From positions 32,856 to 96,855 of the forward strand of contig CAZKFT010000004.1 in NCBI GenBank assembly GCA_964552205.1: a DNA stretch of 64,000 bases, read 5' to 3'. This document shows positions 62,016 to 64,000 of the stretch, piece after piece. The notes beneath the pieces are model-generated. The model did not search any database and was not told where the DNA came from. It worked only from the letters and a program-made list of their open reading frames with translations. Position 1 is the stretch's first letter; every line of letters starts with the position of its first letter. The DNA is from JAIVGZ01 sp964552205 (lineage in GTDB: Bacteria > Pseudomonadota > Gammaproteobacteria > Natronospirales > JAIVGZ01). The position numbers and the translations under genes are program-made.

Positions 62016-63929
62016 GTGAACGATATCGCCGACTTGCTCGACGCCGATGGCCCACTGGCCCGGACCATCGAAGGATTCCAGCCCAGGCACGAGCAAAGGC
62101 AGATGGCCGAGGCCGTGGCCGAGGCCCTTGAAGCACGCAGACCTTTGGTCGTCGAGGCCGGCACAGGCACCGGAAAAACAGTTGCTTACCTCGTGCCAGC
62201 ACTCATGTCGGGGCTCAAGGTCCTGGTCTCCACCGGCACCAAAAACCTGCAGGATCAGCTTTTCACCAAGGACCTCCCAGCAGTGCGCAGCGCACTCGAT
62301 GTGCCGGTGGAAGTCGCGTTGCTCAAGGGTCGTTCCAACTATTTGTGCCTTCAGCGCCTGGAGCAGGCCCAGTTGACAGCACGCTTTGATGCGCGCAGTA
62401 GCGCTGCGGAATTGCAGACCATCGTGCGTTGGGCCAACACCACTGCTGACGGTGATATCGCAGGCGTCGAAGGCGTTCCAGAAGACTCTTCCATATGGCC
62501 GTGGGTCACCTCCACCGCGGACAACTGCCTGGGCGGGCGCTGCCCGCAATACGACGATTGCCATGTGCTCACTGCAAGACGGCGCGCGCTGGGTGCCGAT
62601 ATCGTCGTCATCAATCATCACCTCCTGTTCGCGGACATGAAACTGAAGGAAGCGGGTTTCGGCGAGCTGCTCCCGGGTGCGGATGCCGTCATCATCGACG
62701 AAGCACACCAGTTACCGGAAACCGCAGGACAGTTTTTCGGCACATTGGTGAGTAGTCGCGTAATCGCCGACCTTGCTCGGGATGCGGTGGCTGCGTTCCT
62801 CGCGGATGCCAGCGATACCCCGGACCTTCGCAGTGCTGCAGACGCGCTTGCGCAGGCGCAAAAAGAGCTTGGCGCCACCCTGGATGCAAAAGCAAACCGC
62901 ATGCCATGGGCCTCGCTCCCGAATCTCCAGGCCACCGAAGCTGCGCTTGATCGCGTTTCGGATAGGCTCGCGCAACTCATCAAGGTGCTGCAAGCCATCG
63001 CGGAGCGTGCCCCCACGCTGGAGCAGTGCCTGGAGCGCGCGCTTGCGCTGCGCGCCGACATCATCGAGTTGCGCTCGGACGAAGAGACGGGCGTGGTGCG
63101 TTGGGTGGAAGTCTTTCGCAGCAGCTTCAGCCTGAACCGCACGCCGCTGGATGTATCCGGACCCCTGTCCAAGATGTTCACCGAACCACCGCGTAGCTGG
63201 GTGTTCACATCCGCGACCCTGGCGGTTGGTGAGCGCTTCGAGCACTTTACCCGGCAGTTGGGACTCGATGAACCCGACACCTTGCAACTGGGATCGCCCT
63301 TCGACTACGAAAACAACGCCATGCTGTATGTGCCGGATGGGATGCCGGAACCCAACACGCCGGAGTTCACGCAAGCCGTACTCGATGCCGCGCTGCCGGT
63401 CATCGCCGCGGCCGGCGGGCGGGCCTTCATGCTGTTCACCAGCCATCGCGCACTGAACCAGGCCGCCGAGTTTCTGCAAGACCGTTTTGCGTTCCCCATG
63501 CTGGTGCAAGGCACCGCGCCCCGCGATGCCCTGCTTCGGGAGTTCAGGGAGCGCGGTAACGCGGTATTGCTCGGCACAGGGAGTTTCTGGGAGGGCGTGG
63601 ATGTGCGGGGTGATGCACTGAGCGTTGTGGTCATCGACAAGCTGCCTTTTGCCGCGCCCGATGACCCTGTGCTCGCTGCCCGCATCGAGGCCATCAACAA
63701 ACAAGGTGGCAGTGCCTTCATGGATTACCAGTTGCCGCGCGCTATCATCGCGCTCAAGCAAGGTGTCGGGCGACTGATCCGGGATACCACTGACACCGGT
63801 GTGATGATGATCTGTGATCCACGGCTGGTGTCCAAACCCTATGGCCGTATCTTCCTGCGCTCGCTACCCGCGATGCGCCGCACCCGCGACCTCACCGAAG
63901 TCCGCTCCTTCATCTCCCGCAAATTGTAG
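62016..63929 (+). CDS. yoaA: XPD/DinG-family ATP-dependent DNA helicase YoaA
   Basis: 637 aa, matching YoaA (about 636) rather than the longer DinG. Superfamily 2 helicase with Walker A VEAGTGTGKTVAYL (about 47), DEAH box VIIDEAHQLPE, and 4Fe-4S cluster cysteines in RSNYLCLQRLEQ and DNCLGGRCPQYDDC. C-terminal motifs include TGSFWEGVDVRGDALS and QGVGRLIRDTTDTG. GTG start chosen from family length and promoter position. Its TAG stop lies in a REP head. Confidence 0.92.
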   Translation: MNDIADLLDADGPLARTIEGFQPRHEQRQMAEAVAEALEARRPLVVEAGTGTGKTVAYLVPALMSGLKVLVSTGTKNLQDQLFTKDLPAVRSALDVPVEVALLKGRSNYLCLQRLEQAQLTARFDARSSAAELQTIVRWANTTADGDIAGVEGVPEDSSIWPWVTSTADNCLGGRCPQYDDCHVLTARRRALGADIVVINHHLLFADMKLKEAGFGELLPGADAVIIDEAHQLPETAGQFFGTLVSSRVIADLARDAVAAFLADASDTPDLRSAADALAQAQKELGATLDAKANRMPWASLPNLQATEAALDRVSDRLAQLIKVLQAIAERAPTLEQCLERALALRADIIELRSDEETGVVRWVEVFRSSFSLNRTPLDVSGPLSKMFTEPPRSWVFTSATLAVGERFEHFTRQLGLDEPDTLQLGSPFDYENNAMLYVPDGMPEPNTPEFTQAVLDAALPVIAAAGGRAFMLFTSHRALNQAAEFLQDRFAFPMLVQGTAPRDALLREFRERGNAVLLGTGSFWEGVDVRGDALSVVVIDKLPFAAPDDPVLAARIEAINKQGGSAFMDYQLPRAIIALKQGVGRLIRDTTDTGVMMICDPRLVSKPYGRIFLRSLPAMRRTRDLTEVRSFISRKL

Positions 63930-63997
63930 GAGCGGTGCTTTGCACCGCGAATAGGACCACCCTCATCGCAGTCGCGGTGCGAAGCACCGCTCCTACA
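63926..63997. repeat. REP doublet after yoaA, at the window end
   Basis: TGTAGGAGCGGTGCTTTGCACCGCGAA, short spacer, then inverted TCGCGGTGCGAAGCACCGCTCCTACA. Same family as 51684 and 53971 but with a shorter spacer. The yoaA stop codon is the TAG of the left head. Confidence 0.85.
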
Positions 63998-64000
63998 TAT

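Overview
This is a GC-rich, gene-dense chromosomal segment of a gammaproteobacterium. It looks like a scaffold from a draft or metagenome assembly, because it holds three runs of exactly 100 N. The gene order rpoS-nlpD-yqaA-pcm-surE ... truD-ispF-ispD-ftsB-eno-kdsA-pyrG-tilS-accA-dnaE-rnhB-lpxB-lpxA-fabZ-lpxD-ompH-bamA-rseP-dxr-cdsA-uppS-frr-pyrH-tsf-rpsB, with divergent map-glnD and then dapC/dapD/dapE, together with GTP-type PEP carboxykinase and long PstC/PstA permeases, suggests the Xanthomonadales/Chromatiales side of the class. That placement is inference. No rRNA, tRNA, CRISPR array, prophage or transposase was seen.

Layout. 1-2912 (minus): stationary-phase and repair cluster surE-pcm-yqaA-nlpD-rpoS (rpoS cut by the window edge). 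2952-6726: smr, a PutP-type symporter, an enoyl-CoA isomerase-like protein and truD. 6888-32568 (all minus): one long housekeeping block for isoprenoid, lipid A, phospholipid, outer-membrane, nucleotide, DNA replication and translation functions. Many genes overlap by 1-20 bp. 33057-41314: map, glnD, lysine/DAP genes dapC, dapD, dapE, a GNAT protein and dsbB. 41610-58691: a phosphate/arsenate region with acr3-arsC, phoU-pstBACS, the ornithine-lipid pair olsA-olsB, ppk, and a phoB-phoR-sixA-ppx operon. 59045-63929: a methyltransferase between two long repeat arrays, pckG, and the XPD-like helicase yoaA.

The phosphate region reads as one starvation response. Four direct-repeat Pho boxes (two 7-mers, 11-bp period) lie upstream of pstS, pstC, ppk and phoB. 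Each is followed after exactly 10 nt by a plausible -10 hexamer. Uptake (PstSCAB), signalling (PhoU, PhoR, PhoB), polyphosphate turnover (Ppk, Ppx), a phosphohistidine phosphatase (SixA) and phosphorus-free membrane lipid synthesis (OlsBA) are neighbours. Arsenate reductase and an arsenite exporter lie next to the transporter that would let arsenate in.

Two intergenic repeat families dominate the non-coding DNA. (1) Seven arrays built from a TCTCGCAGAG...CGCGGAGA unit; in every one all forward units lie left and all reverse units lie right of a single switch point, and most touch a stop codon. (2) REP/BIME-like palindromes (GTAGGAGCGG...CCGCGAA and relatives), often as inverted doublets and sometimes supplying stop codons. 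A third recurring pattern is a -10-like hexamer ending only 6-9 nt before the start codon, which suggests leaderless or nearly leaderless mRNAs for several genes.
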